Source of the DNA: CAZNLL01 sp964573885
Lineage (GTDB): Bacteria; Desulfobacterota; DSM-4660; Desulfatiglandales; Desulfatiglandaceae
Length of the DNA: 16,142 nucleotides
Direction: 5' to 3'
NCBI GenBank assembly: GCA_964573885.1
Contig: CAZNLL010000095.1
Coordinates: 1-16,142 of the forward strand
Both the position numbers and the translations under genes were made by a program. The first letter of the stretch is position 1, and each line of letters opens with the position of its first letter. Below, piece after piece: positions 7,001-14,005 of this stretch. Under the pieces are notes generated by a model. It made no database searches, was not told the origin of the DNA, and saw only the letters and a program-made list of their open reading frames with translations.

Positions 7001-7353
7001 CCCGAATTCAGCACTCGGCCTTAATCGTCTTTCACGGCTTCTCAGCCCTCAATTTGCGACCTTCCCGGGGGCCCCGGTAAAACCCATCTGTTCTTCGCCA
7101 CGGCCGTGATGGAAGGGGACCAAAAGTGGAGGGTCACCGAGAAAAGGGGCTTTTCAATCACCCGGGTCCTGGACAATCAGTGCCGTTTTATATCATTGTG
7201 GGGAGTGCTTGTCCACAGGCAAGTGGATTGGAAAAAGATGGATGGTGGATCATGGCTCTTCTGGAAAAGGGACGTTTATCTTCTCTATTGACTAATCATG
7301 ACGCACGATTTAAGCATTTATAGGCAGTCACAGCATTTCCCGGAGAAAGGGCC
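7001..7353 (+). other. Divergent intergenic region between rfaE1 and trkA
   Basis: 353 bases without a supported gene. On the minus strand it holds a good promoter (7187-7215) and the roughly 180-base leader of rfaE1. That leader contains a GGCT-GAGA-AGCC hairpin with a GNRA-type tetraloop (7036-7047), a very GC-rich palindrome CCGGGGGCCCCGG (7065-7077) and the perfect palindrome CACGGCCGTG (7099-7108). On the plus strand a TTGACT (7288-7293) could be a -35 for trkA, but no good -10 follows at normal spacing. No tRNA and no riboswitch consensus that I recognise. Confidence 0.6.
7187..7215 (-). promoter_or_regulatory. Candidate sigma70 promoter of the rfaE1-rlmB operon
   Basis: On the minus strand TGGACA (7210-7215, 5 of 6 to consensus) and TATAAA (7187-7192, 5 of 6) are separated by exactly 17 bases. 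This is the best promoter match in the window. The -35 lies within overlapping inverted repeats (CTTG 7208-7211 with CAAG 7220-7223; TCCAC 7212-7216 with GTGGA 7223-7227), which could be an operator. The expected transcript start is near 7180, about 180 bases before the rfaE1 start. Confidence 0.6.
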
Positions 7354-8712
7354 GTGAAAATCATCATTGTGGGGGCGGGTGAGGTCGGGTTTCATATCGC
7401 CCAGAAGCTCTCTGAAGAAAATCAGGATGTGGTCCTCGTTGACAAAGACCCTCAGATGATCAGGAGGATCACGGAAAACCTTGATGTCCACGCCCTCCTG
7501 GGCTCGGGCACAAGTCCGCGCCTGCTCAAAGCGTCGGGAATCAAGAAGGCGGATATGCTGGTCGCCGCCACCGACAGCGACGAGGTCAACCTCATTTCCT
7601 GCCTCCTCGCCCGGAATCTTAATCCTTATATGCTCAAAGTGGCCCGGGTAAGAAACACCGAGTACCTGCAGGAGAAGGCCCTTTTCGGGGAAGAGCTCCT
7701 GGGTATCGACCATATCATTAATCCTGAATCTCTAATGGTGGACGCCATCTTGAGCCTTATGGAGGTACCGAGCGCCTCTGAGGTCATTGACTTTGTGGGT
7801 GGCCGGGTAAAGCTCATTGGATTTACCATCACTGAGGATTCCCCCTTTACCGGCAGACAACTCCTTGGTCTCAAGGAAATGGGTGAGAAATTCCTGGTGG
7901 GGGCCATTGTACGGGGAAATCAGGTCTTGATTCCCCGTGGTGATGACACCATTCAGGCGGATGACTTGATCTATGTTGTTGTCCGCAGCGATGAACTGGA
8001 TCATGTCCTTGGGCTGTTCGGTATCAAAGGGAAAACCTTGCGAAGGATGTTGATTGTCGGGGCCGGCCAGACAGGGACGGCCCTGGCCAAGGCCCTGGAC
8101 CGGAGTAAGGTCAACGCCAAGATCATTGACAGGGACAGTGAGAGGTGTGCCGTTCTGGCGGAAGAGCTGAAGCGGGTCATCGTCATTCACGGCGACGGAA
8201 CGGACAGGGATCTTCTTTTAGAGGAAAACGTCCGGGATGTGGATTTTTTGGCCGTTCTCACCGGTGATGAAGAAAACAACATCCTTATCTCCCTTCTGGC
8301 CAAGGCCCTGGGTGCCAAAAAGACCATCACCCGGGTCAGTAAATTAAGTTATATCCCCCTCATCTCCGACATCGGGATAGACACGGTGGTCAGTTCGCGG
8401 CTTTCCGCGGTACGCGCCATTCTCCAGTATATACGGCGGGGAAAGATCATTGCGGTTGCCCCTTTAAAGGGCGAACACGCGGAAGCCATAGAGGCCGAGG
8501 CCCTGGAGACCTCCGATCTCGTCAACCTGCCTCTTCACAAAATACGGTTTCCAAAGGGTGCTATCTTGGCCGCCATCGTCCGGGACGACGAAATCATTAT
8601 CCCCAAGGGAGACAGCGTGATCAGGCCCAAAGACCACCTTGTTATCTTTGCCGTTCAGAAGGTGGTGCCCAAACTGGAAAAGCTCCTCACCGTGAAGCTG
8701 GAATACTTCTAA
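7354..8712 (+). CDS. trkA: Trk potassium uptake system NAD-binding subunit TrkA
   Basis: 452 residues with the full TrkA layout: two RCK units in tandem. The first Rossmann domain has VGAGEVG (6-12) and the acidic strand end VD (29-30); the first RCK-C domain runs about 140-222. The second Rossmann domain has VGAGQTG (235-241) and HGDGTD (279-284); the second RCK-C domain runs about 365-445. TrkA is a cytoplasmic ring that binds NAD(H) or adenine nucleotides and gates the TrkH channel. The start is GTG 7354 behind GGAGAAAGG; the first residues MKIIIVGAGE fit the family exactly. Stop and trkH start overlap by one base (TAATG), so the two are one operon and probably translationally coupled. Confidence 0.96.
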   Translation: MKIIIVGAGEVGFHIAQKLSEENQDVVLVDKDPQMIRRITENLDVHALLGSGTSPRLLKASGIKKADMLVAATDSDEVNLISCLLARNLNPYMLKVARVRNTEYLQEKALFGEELLGIDHIINPESLMVDAILSLMEVPSASEVIDFVGGRVKLIGFTITEDSPFTGRQLLGLKEMGEKFLVGAIVRGNQVLIPRGDDTIQADDLIYVVVRSDELDHVLGLFGIKGKTLRRMLIVGAGQTGTALAKALDRSKVNAKIIDRDSERCAVLAEELKRVIVIHGDGTDRDLLLEENVRDVDFLAVLTGDEENNILISLLAKALGAKKTITRVSKLSYIPLISDIGIDTVVSSRLSAVRAILQYIRRGKIIAVAPLKGEHAEAIEAEALETSDLVNLPLHKIRFPKGAILAAIVRDDEIIIPKGDSVIRPKDHLVIFAVQKVVPKLEKLLTVKLEYF

Positions 8713-10160
8713 TGCACCCCCGAGTCATCATCCGGTTTGTGGCCATTCTGATTCTATGTCTGGGCTGTTCCATGGTCGCACCCCTGGCGGTTTCCTTTTT
8801 TTACAAGGACGGTGCGTCTCAAGCCCTGTTTTTTTCTTTCCTCATCACGGCGAGTACCGGCCTTGTTTTTTACCTGTTTACCCGATCCACAGAAGAGATC
8901 ACCTTGAGCCACCGGGACGGGATTGGTATCGTCACCATCGGCTGGGTGGCCGCCGGCCTCTTCGGAACCCTTCCCTACATCTTTTCGGGCGCCATTCCGG
9001 ATTTTACCAATGCCTATTTTGAATCCCTTTCAGGGTTTACCACCACGGGGGCCTCCATCCTTGAGGATGTGCAATCCCTTCCTGAGGGGGTTCTTCTCTG
9101 GAGGAGCCAGACCCAGTGGTTCGGCGGCATGGGGATTATTGTCTTTTCTATTGCCATCCTCCCCTTTCTGGGGGTCGGGGGCATGCAGCTCTACAAGGCG
9201 GAAATCCCCAGCCCCGTCGTGGACAAGTTAAAACCCAGGATTTCGGAAACAGCGAAGACCCTATGGAAGGTGTATCTGGTGATCACCGCCATGCAGGTGC
9301 TTTTCCTGATGGCCGGTGGGATGCCCACCTTTGACGCCTTGTGCCACGCCTTCTGCACCCTTCCCACAGGGGGGTTTTCCACCAAGAATACGAGTGTGGC
9401 CCACTTTAACAGCGCCTATTTTGACGCCGTCTTTGTCTTTTTCATGCTCATCGCCGGGATCAACTTTGCCCTCCATTACAAACTCATCAAAGGCGATCCG
9501 GGGATTTTTGGCAAAGATCCGGAGTGCAGGGTCTTTCTTTCTATGGTGGCTGCATTTGTTCTCATTATCTCCATTGATCTCTACGGTTCCATGTTTGACT
9601 CCTTTGCCCGTGCCTTTCGCTATGCCGTCTTCCAGGTAAGCTCCATCATCACCACCACAGGGTTTGTCACCGCTGATTATGACCAATGGCCGGCCCTTTC
9701 CCGACAAATTCTTTTGGGCTGCATGTTTCTCGGCGCCATGGCCGGATCTACCGGGGGAGGCATGAAGACCCTGCGAATCGTGCTTCTGGTGAAGCACAGC
9801 TACCAGGAGATCTTTCGTATCATCCATCCCCATGCGGTTACCAAAGTGAAACTGGCAGGGAGACCCGTGCCCCAGGAGGTCCTTAGCAGCGTGTGGGGGT
9901 TTTTTTCCCTTTACATAGGCCTTTTCATCGTGGCCACCCTCCTCATGGCCTCCCTCGGTCTTGACATGGTCTCGGCCTTTGCCTCTGTAGCAGCCTCTAT
10001 AGGTAACATCGGTCCCGGGCTGGGCATGGTGGGACCGGTTAAGAATTACATGGCCCTTCCCGTGGCCGGGAAATGGGTCCTGGTCCTGTGCATGCTCCTC
10101 GGCCGGCTGGAGATTTATACGGTCCTGGTGCTTCTCACCCCCGAATATTGGCGTAAATGA
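8712..10160 (+). CDS. trkH: Trk potassium uptake system membrane subunit TrkH
   Basis: 482 residues, about ten hydrophobic segments, typical of TrkH/TrkG inner-membrane K+ channels or transporters. The four pore-loop filters are visible: FTTTGAS (109-115), PTGGFST (218-224), ITTTGFVT (313-320) and ASIGNIGPG (428-436), plus AGSTGGGMKT (344-353) in the gating region and the C-terminal MLLGRLEIYTVLVLL (461-475). It takes up K+ with TrkA as gating ring. The ATG shares a base with the trkA stop. No terminator is obvious after the gene, so some read-through into the TauE gene is possible, though a separate AT-rich promoter region precedes that gene. Confidence 0.95.
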   Translation: MHPRVIIRFVAILILCLGCSMVAPLAVSFFYKDGASQALFFSFLITASTGLVFYLFTRSTEEITLSHRDGIGIVTIGWVAAGLFGTLPYIFSGAIPDFTNAYFESLSGFTTTGASILEDVQSLPEGVLLWRSQTQWFGGMGIIVFSIAILPFLGVGGMQLYKAEIPSPVVDKLKPRISETAKTLWKVYLVITAMQVLFLMAGGMPTFDALCHAFCTLPTGGFSTKNTSVAHFNSAYFDAVFVFFMLIAGINFALHYKLIKGDPGIFGKDPECRVFLSMVAAFVLIISIDLYGSMFDSFARAFRYAVFQVSSIITTTGFVTADYDQWPALSRQILLGCMFLGAMAGSTGGGMKTLRIVLLVKHSYQEIFRIIHPHAVTKVKLAGRPVPQEVLSSVWGFFSLYIGLFIVATLLMASLGLDMVSAFASVAASIGNIGPGLGMVGPVKNYMALPVAGKWVLVLCMLLGRLEIYTVLVLLTPEYWRK

Positions 10161-10206
10161 TCTGCCACCGCCCCGAGCTCCCCCCATAATTTTCCTTGAT
10201 GCACTA

Positions 10207-10235
10207 TTAACAATAAGTTAGTTTATGTGTTTATC
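10207..10235 (+). promoter_or_regulatory. Candidate promoter upstream of the TauE/SafE gene
   Basis: TTAACA (10207-10212, 5 of 6 to the -35 consensus) is followed after 17 bases by TTTATC (3 of 6). The whole stretch 10195-10258 is strikingly AT-rich against GC-rich flanks, which fits a promoter, but the -10 match is poor. Confidence 0.35.
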
Positions 10236-10259
10236 GATTCACATTCATTAAATTCAATA

Positions 10260-10265
10260 GGGAGG
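10260..10265 (+). promoter_or_regulatory. Shine-Dalgarno that fixes the TauE gene start
   Basis: GGGAGG lies 6 bases before ATG 10272. It favours this start over an in-frame ATG at 10227 and leaves a clean signal peptide at the N-terminus. Confidence 0.7.
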
Positions 10266-10271
10266 TGCGGA

Positions 10272-11534
10272 ATGAAAGGAGGCCTAAAAGGATTTATATG
10301 TATGATGGTGCTTCTGGGCGTGGTTGCCAGTCCATTGTTTATGACAACTTCCGCGTCTGCGGACAAATTATCTGACGCCATTTCGCAGGCCGTTGAAGCC
10401 GGAAAAATCGACAAAAAAGCAGAACCGGGTTTCTTGGGCATCCCGGGCGCCCCCAGCATGAACTATATCATCGGCTTCTTGTGGGCCATCTGGGTGGGCT
10501 GGATTTTCTCCACTGTTGGTGCCTTCGGCGGGATTATGGCCGGGGTGGGCCATATCACTATCTTCGGACTTGGAGATTATGCCAAGAGTTTTGGCAAAGC
10601 CTCTCCTTTGAATAAGCTTGTTACCGACTCCATCCGCGTCTCCAACCAGTGGCTGGTAGGATTGAGCGCCATTATTTCGAGTACCAATTATTATAGAATG
10701 GGTCGGCTGGTGGCCCCTTTAGGAATATGTCTGGCCATAGGCGGGGTTGGAGGATCGTGGCTCATTCCTGATCTTACCGCAGGGAAGATAAACCTCAAGG
10801 CCTATATCGGCTATTTTGGTCTGGCCGTTCTTTTACTGGGAATCATCCTGTTTCGGGAAACCACCAAGGCGGGCCAGGCCAAACGGAAAAAGGCCAAAGA
10901 GGCGGCAGCGGCTTTTGAAAAGCAGCAAAAGGAAGGAGGAAAGAATGTCCAGGGCGTCAAGATCATGGAGGGAAGCTGGGCACTTATGTTTATCGCCCTG
11001 GGTGTTGTGGTGGCCAGCGCCCTGTGGGCCAACCTTGCAGGTGGCGCCAAGTGGGTGGCCTATCTTCTGGCCCTGATCGGTTGGTTCCTGACCTTTTTCC
11101 TCGGGACCATCCGCTTTACCTTCTTCGGTGTGGAATTCAATTTCAAGGCCTATGTTCCCATGCTGGGAGGGATTTTCATCGCGGCCCTGGCCTCCTTCCT
11201 TGGTGTGGGGGGAGGGTTTCTGTTTGTTCCTTTCCTGACCTCTGTAGCGGGCCTACCCATGTTTCTGGTGGCCGGCACCAGTGCACTGGTCGTCCTCGTG
11301 GGAATGATCGTCTCCATTTTCAGTTACATGGTGGGGAAAGGGATTCCCGTTCCCTGGGGCCTTATCGGCGCGGAGCTCGTGGGCATCTTTATCGGCTCCA
11401 TGATCGGACCTCGAACGTCCAAATACATACCGGACGTCTGGCTCAAGAGGATCTTCGTGGTTCTCGCCTTTTATGTGGGCATCCGTTATGTCACGAAAGG
11501 GTTCTTGGGTTACAGCATTGTCCCGCCCTTCTAG
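10272..11534 (+). CDS. TauE/SafE family anion exporter/permease with signal peptide
   Basis: 420 residues from ATG 10272. A signal peptide is visible: basic MKGGLK, a hydrophobic stretch (about 8-24) and a likely cleavage site SASA/DK after residue 30. Two homologous membrane halves follow. The first contains GAFGGIMAGVGH (83-94); the second contains the classical TauE/SafE signature SFLGVGGGFLFVPFL (308-322) and AGTSALVVL (334-342). Between them lies a lysine-rich, helix-forming soluble loop (about 195-230). Family members move sulfite, sulfoacetate or other anions across the inner membrane, and TauE/DUF81-type proteins have been proposed as sulfate or sulfite carriers in sulfate reducers; the substrate here is not established. 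Followed after 75 bases by the small membrane-protein gene 11610-12152, probably in the same transcript. Confidence 0.88.
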   Translation: MKGGLKGFICMMVLLGVVASPLFMTTSASADKLSDAISQAVEAGKIDKKAEPGFLGIPGAPSMNYIIGFLWAIWVGWIFSTVGAFGGIMAGVGHITIFGLGDYAKSFGKASPLNKLVTDSIRVSNQWLVGLSAIISSTNYYRMGRLVAPLGICLAIGGVGGSWLIPDLTAGKINLKAYIGYFGLAVLLLGIILFRETTKAGQAKRKKAKEAAAAFEKQQKEGGKNVQGVKIMEGSWALMFIALGVVVASALWANLAGGAKWVAYLLALIGWFLTFFLGTIRFTFFGVEFNFKAYVPMLGGIFIAALASFLGVGGGFLFVPFLTSVAGLPMFLVAGTSALVVLVGMIVSIFSYMVGKGIPVPWGLIGAELVGIFIGSMIGPRTSKYIPDVWLKRIFVVLAFYVGIRYVTKGFLGYSIVPPF

Positions 11535-11539
11535 CAAAA

Positions 11540-11554
11540 AAGGCCGGTGGCCTT
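11540..11554 (-). terminator. Intrinsic terminator-like hairpin facing the M48 gene
   Basis: Perfect stem AAGGCC/GGCCTT with a three-base loop. Read on the minus strand the stem runs into six T (through 11535), as in an intrinsic terminator; on the plus strand no T run follows. It would stop minus-strand transcription that has passed the M48 gene and crossed 11610-12152 in antisense, before it enters the TauE gene. The stem is short, so efficiency is uncertain. Confidence 0.45.
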
Positions 11555-11559
11555 CACAG

Positions 11560-11588
11560 CGCCCTATCCGCCTGTACCGGATGGGGCG
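11560..11588 (+). repeat. Intercistronic 11-bp hairpin between TauE and small membrane-protein genes
   Basis: CGCCCTATCCG (11560-11570) and CGGATGGGGCG (11578-11588) pair over 11 bases (one G-U) with a 7-base loop. No T run follows on the plus strand, so it is not an ordinary terminator there. It ends 12 bases before the GGAGG of the next gene (11601-11605) and could protect the 3' end of the TauE mRNA, attenuate, or tune translation of the downstream gene. Confidence 0.6.
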
Positions 11589-11609
11589 GGCTGAATCTGA
11601 GGAGGGCCT

Positions 11610-12152
11610 ATGGTGGAATCCCTGACCTGGTTCGTGGCCCTCATCGACCCTGTCTTGATCGCCCCTTACCGCTGGCCCTCAGATCCGATCCTGGGCTGGT
11701 GGGTGGGGACGACCCTTGTTTGCCTATGGTGTACCCTATTGGGCGAACTCACCATGGCCTTGGCCTTTCGGGCCAACCGATCCCATATCAAAGCCGTGGT
11801 CCGGGAAATGGGCCAGCGTCATGATCAGTCCATGAATGCCCTTAAGGCGGGTGATCGGGGGGCCTATAAGTCCATCAATAAATTGGCCAACGAAGCCTTT
11901 GGAAAAACCTTTTTCCTGCAGGTCTCCATGGCGGCGGCCTCCCTTTGGCCGGTGCCCTTCGCCCTGGGCTGGATGCAAAGCCGGTTTGCAGGCATTGACT
12001 TCCCGCTCCCCGCTGAGATCCCCGGTCTGGGAGAAGGAGTGGGGTACCCCTTCATATTCATCCCCCTCTATGTGCTCACCCGGATAGCCTTTGGAAAGGT
12101 TAAGAAGTACCTTGTCCTGCCCTTAATCCTTCCCGGCCAGAAACCTCCTTAA
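11610..12152 (+). CDS. Small three-helix membrane protein, possible YidC/EMC3/DUF106-like
   Basis: 180 residues; I do not recognise a named family. Visible parts: a hydrophobic segment (about 28-52), then a hydrophilic, basic, largely helical stretch (about 53-100, with FRANRSHIKAVVREMG and LKAGDRGAYKSINKLANEA) that could form a cytoplasmic helical hairpin, then two hydrophobic segments (about 101-124, containing SLWPVPFALGW, and about 145-163). One membrane helix, a cytosolic coiled hairpin and two further helices is the core plan of the YidC/Oxa1/EMC3/DUF106 superfamily; this is an inference from layout, not from a motif. Start ATG 11610 with GGAGG 4 bases upstream. Follows the TauE gene by 75 bases and probably shares its transcript. 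Its last 30 bases overlap the end of the convergent M48 gene. It may assist or stabilise the transporter. Confidence 0.75.
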   Translation: MVESLTWFVALIDPVLIAPYRWPSDPILGWWVGTTLVCLWCTLLGELTMALAFRANRSHIKAVVREMGQRHDQSMNALKAGDRGAYKSINKLANEAFGKTFFLQVSMAAASLWPVPFALGWMQSRFAGIDFPLPAEIPGLGEGVGYPFIFIPLYVLTRIAFGKVKKYLVLPLILPGQKPP

Positions 12153-13934
12153 CTGACTTTCATAATACCCCTTATTTTCTTTGGCACGGCTAACGGCCTC
12201 TTGTATGGCCTCCACCGCTTCCGGGACAAAACCGTTCGCATAATAGGCCTCGGCCAGCGTATCCAGAACCATGGGGGATCTTTCCAGGGCTACCGCCCCC
12301 TTGGCCAGCTCCAGGGCGCGCTTCTCGTCCCTCAGCTCCTCCCTCGGAACTGTGGCCAGAAACCAGGCCAGATTGTTCAAGGCCATGGCGTGGTTGGGCT
12401 CCAGAGAGATCACTTTTTCATAGGCCTCAATCGCCTCCTCATACCTGCCCTGTTGATAGTAAAGGGTGGCCAAATTCTGATAGAGGGTGGTGTTTTCCGG
12501 CTCCTTGAGAAGCTGTTCGTTCATGACCTTCTCGGCCAGGTCATAGGTGAGACGCGTCTTTACCGGACTGAAGTTCAGCAAATACCCTGCGCCTACCAAA
12601 AGAAAAACATAGGTCAGGAAAGAGAGGAGCATGAATCGATTATGCCGCCTGATTAATCCCGGATCCCTCAAGGTCTTCCACAGGCATTCGACCCTCTCAC
12701 GAATACTGAAATGATGCCAACTCGGGAGATCACGGATCTTCCCGCTCAAAAGGGCGATCTTCTCAAGGGAATTAATGGTGGGGATGGGGCTGCCCATGGT
12801 TACAGCGGAATAGAGATCGGCCTGTCGTTCAAAATGGCGCATGAAAAACCCCATGACAAACCGAAAATAGATGAGCAGGGTACCCAACATGGGCAGGGAG
12901 AGGGCGAGGCAGAAGAAGTTCACCCCCTGTCCGTTTTGGCTTGAAAGCATCCCAAAGAAGTAGGGGTGGGCATACAAAAGATAGAAAAAAAGATCAAACA
13001 GTCCAAAGGAGATCACCATAAAACCCGCAAAAAAGACCAGGTAGAAGAGGAGGTGGCCATACTTGGCGTGACCCATCTCGTGGGCCAATACCGCCTTGAG
13101 TTCCTCCACAGAGAGAACCTCCAACAAGGAGTCTGTCACCAAAATATACCGGTATCTGGGGATAATTCCCATAATACCCGCCGTCATCATCCGCCCTTCA
13201 AAGATGGGCCACCTCAAGAGGTCACGGTATTTAAAGCCCTTTTCCCGGAGAAAACCCTGGAGCGCCCCTTTCTTTTCTGATGCCTCGATGGGCTTGCACT
13301 CCCACCAATACCGGATGGCCCAGGGCAAAAACACCATCAAAAGGATCAGAAAGACCACAAAAAAGACCATCTGCCCCTCCACCCGGTTTAAGAAAGCCCC
13401 GGGTCCGGCCAGAGGGGTCAGGGTCAAGAGATCATAGAGGAAGGAGAGGATCATCCATGGAAAGAGAACCGGGAGGTTCAGTTTAAGGTTGGACCGGGTA
13501 AAAGAGGTCCTGGAGAGGGCGGACTGGAAAAGGACCCTGTATGCGGGATAGGCAAAATACCAGATGGTGCACAGGTAAAAAAGAAAAAGGGCCAGAGCCG
13601 AAAGCCCCTGGAGAAAAGACCACCTTTCAAATCCCGGGATGAGTTGAAGCCAGTATTTGAGGTTAAAGAAATAGACGTCCAGGGCGAAGAGAAAGACCGC
13701 CAAGATGGAGAGCCGGGTCACAAGCCGGTGATACCGGCCCGTGATTTGCCCCCTTTGATTGATGCGGCCCTGGAGGGCCCGAAATACCCAGCGGCAATAA
13801 CCGGCGAAAACCAACCATGTAATGCAGAGGAAGGTCAGAGACCAGAAGAGGGAGTTGTCCGGGACCCCCTCCGGGTAGTTGATATTGAATATGAGGAGAA
13901 CAACAATGAAATAGATTATGTTATTGAAAACCAT
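12123..13934 (-). CDS. Ste24-like M48 membrane metalloprotease with C-terminal TPR repeats
   Basis: 603 residues, longer than usual HtpX (about 290). About six hydrophobic segments (roughly 5-17, 30-50, 75-95, 108-128, 155-172, 188-208) precede the zinc site HEMGH (285-289); hydrophobic segments follow at about 295-322 and 338-362, then the third zinc ligand region HFERQADLYSA (E369). A further membrane segment lies at about 434-453. The C-terminal part (about 465-600) carries about three TPR units, for example ALYYQQGRYEEAIEAYEKV-like spacing at 490-508. The membrane layout is closer to Ste24 CAAX-type M48A proteases than to HtpX; the TPRs are an addition likely to bind partners or substrates. 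Role inferred: envelope protein quality control. No clear Shine-Dalgarno before ATG 13934. Lies 71 bases downstream of the RNase G gene; its end overlaps the convergent gene by 30 bases. Confidence 0.88.
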   Translation of the reverse strand: MVFNNIIYFIVVLLIFNINYPEGVPDNSLFWSLTFLCITWLVFAGYCRWVFRALQGRINQRGQITGRYHRLVTRLSILAVFLFALDVYFFNLKYWLQLIPGFERWSFLQGLSALALFLFYLCTIWYFAYPAYRVLFQSALSRTSFTRSNLKLNLPVLFPWMILSFLYDLLTLTPLAGPGAFLNRVEGQMVFFVVFLILLMVFLPWAIRYWWECKPIEASEKKGALQGFLREKGFKYRDLLRWPIFEGRMMTAGIMGIIPRYRYILVTDSLLEVLSVEELKAVLAHEMGHAKYGHLLFYLVFFAGFMVISFGLFDLFFYLLYAHPYFFGMLSSQNGQGVNFFCLALSLPMLGTLLIYFRFVMGFFMRHFERQADLYSAVTMGSPIPTINSLEKIALLSGKIRDLPSWHHFSIRERVECLWKTLRDPGLIRRHNRFMLLSFLTYVFLLVGAGYLLNFSPVKTRLTYDLAEKVMNEQLLKEPENTTLYQNLATLYYQQGRYEEAIEAYEKVISLEPNHAMALNNLAWFLATVPREELRDEKRALELAKGAVALERSPMVLDTLAEAYYANGFVPEAVEAIQEAVSRAKENKGYYESQLRRFLAGKD

Positions 13935-14005
13935 TGCCAGTACACAAGAGAAGGGCCCTCCATCCCGCAGGCAGAACCCGCGCTTTCCGGCGAGTCATCG
14001 GCTGT

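Noticed and set aside
7025..7291. Open plus-strand frame containing a GPGKTHLFFA string that resembles a P-loop
   Set aside because: No start with a ribosome-binding site, no Walker B or family match, and the frame lies across the rfaE1 promoter and leader. The GC-rich palindrome creates the GPGKT string by chance.
7216..7353. Possible c-di-AMP (ydaO-type) riboswitch ahead of trkA
   Set aside because: Looked for because these often control K+ transport, but none of the conserved ydaO segments is present on the plus strand.
9261..10187. 308-residue minus-strand open frame
   Set aside because: Antisense shadow of trkH; composition rich in Gly, His and Lys without hydrophobic core or motifs, and trkH itself has all four pore filters.
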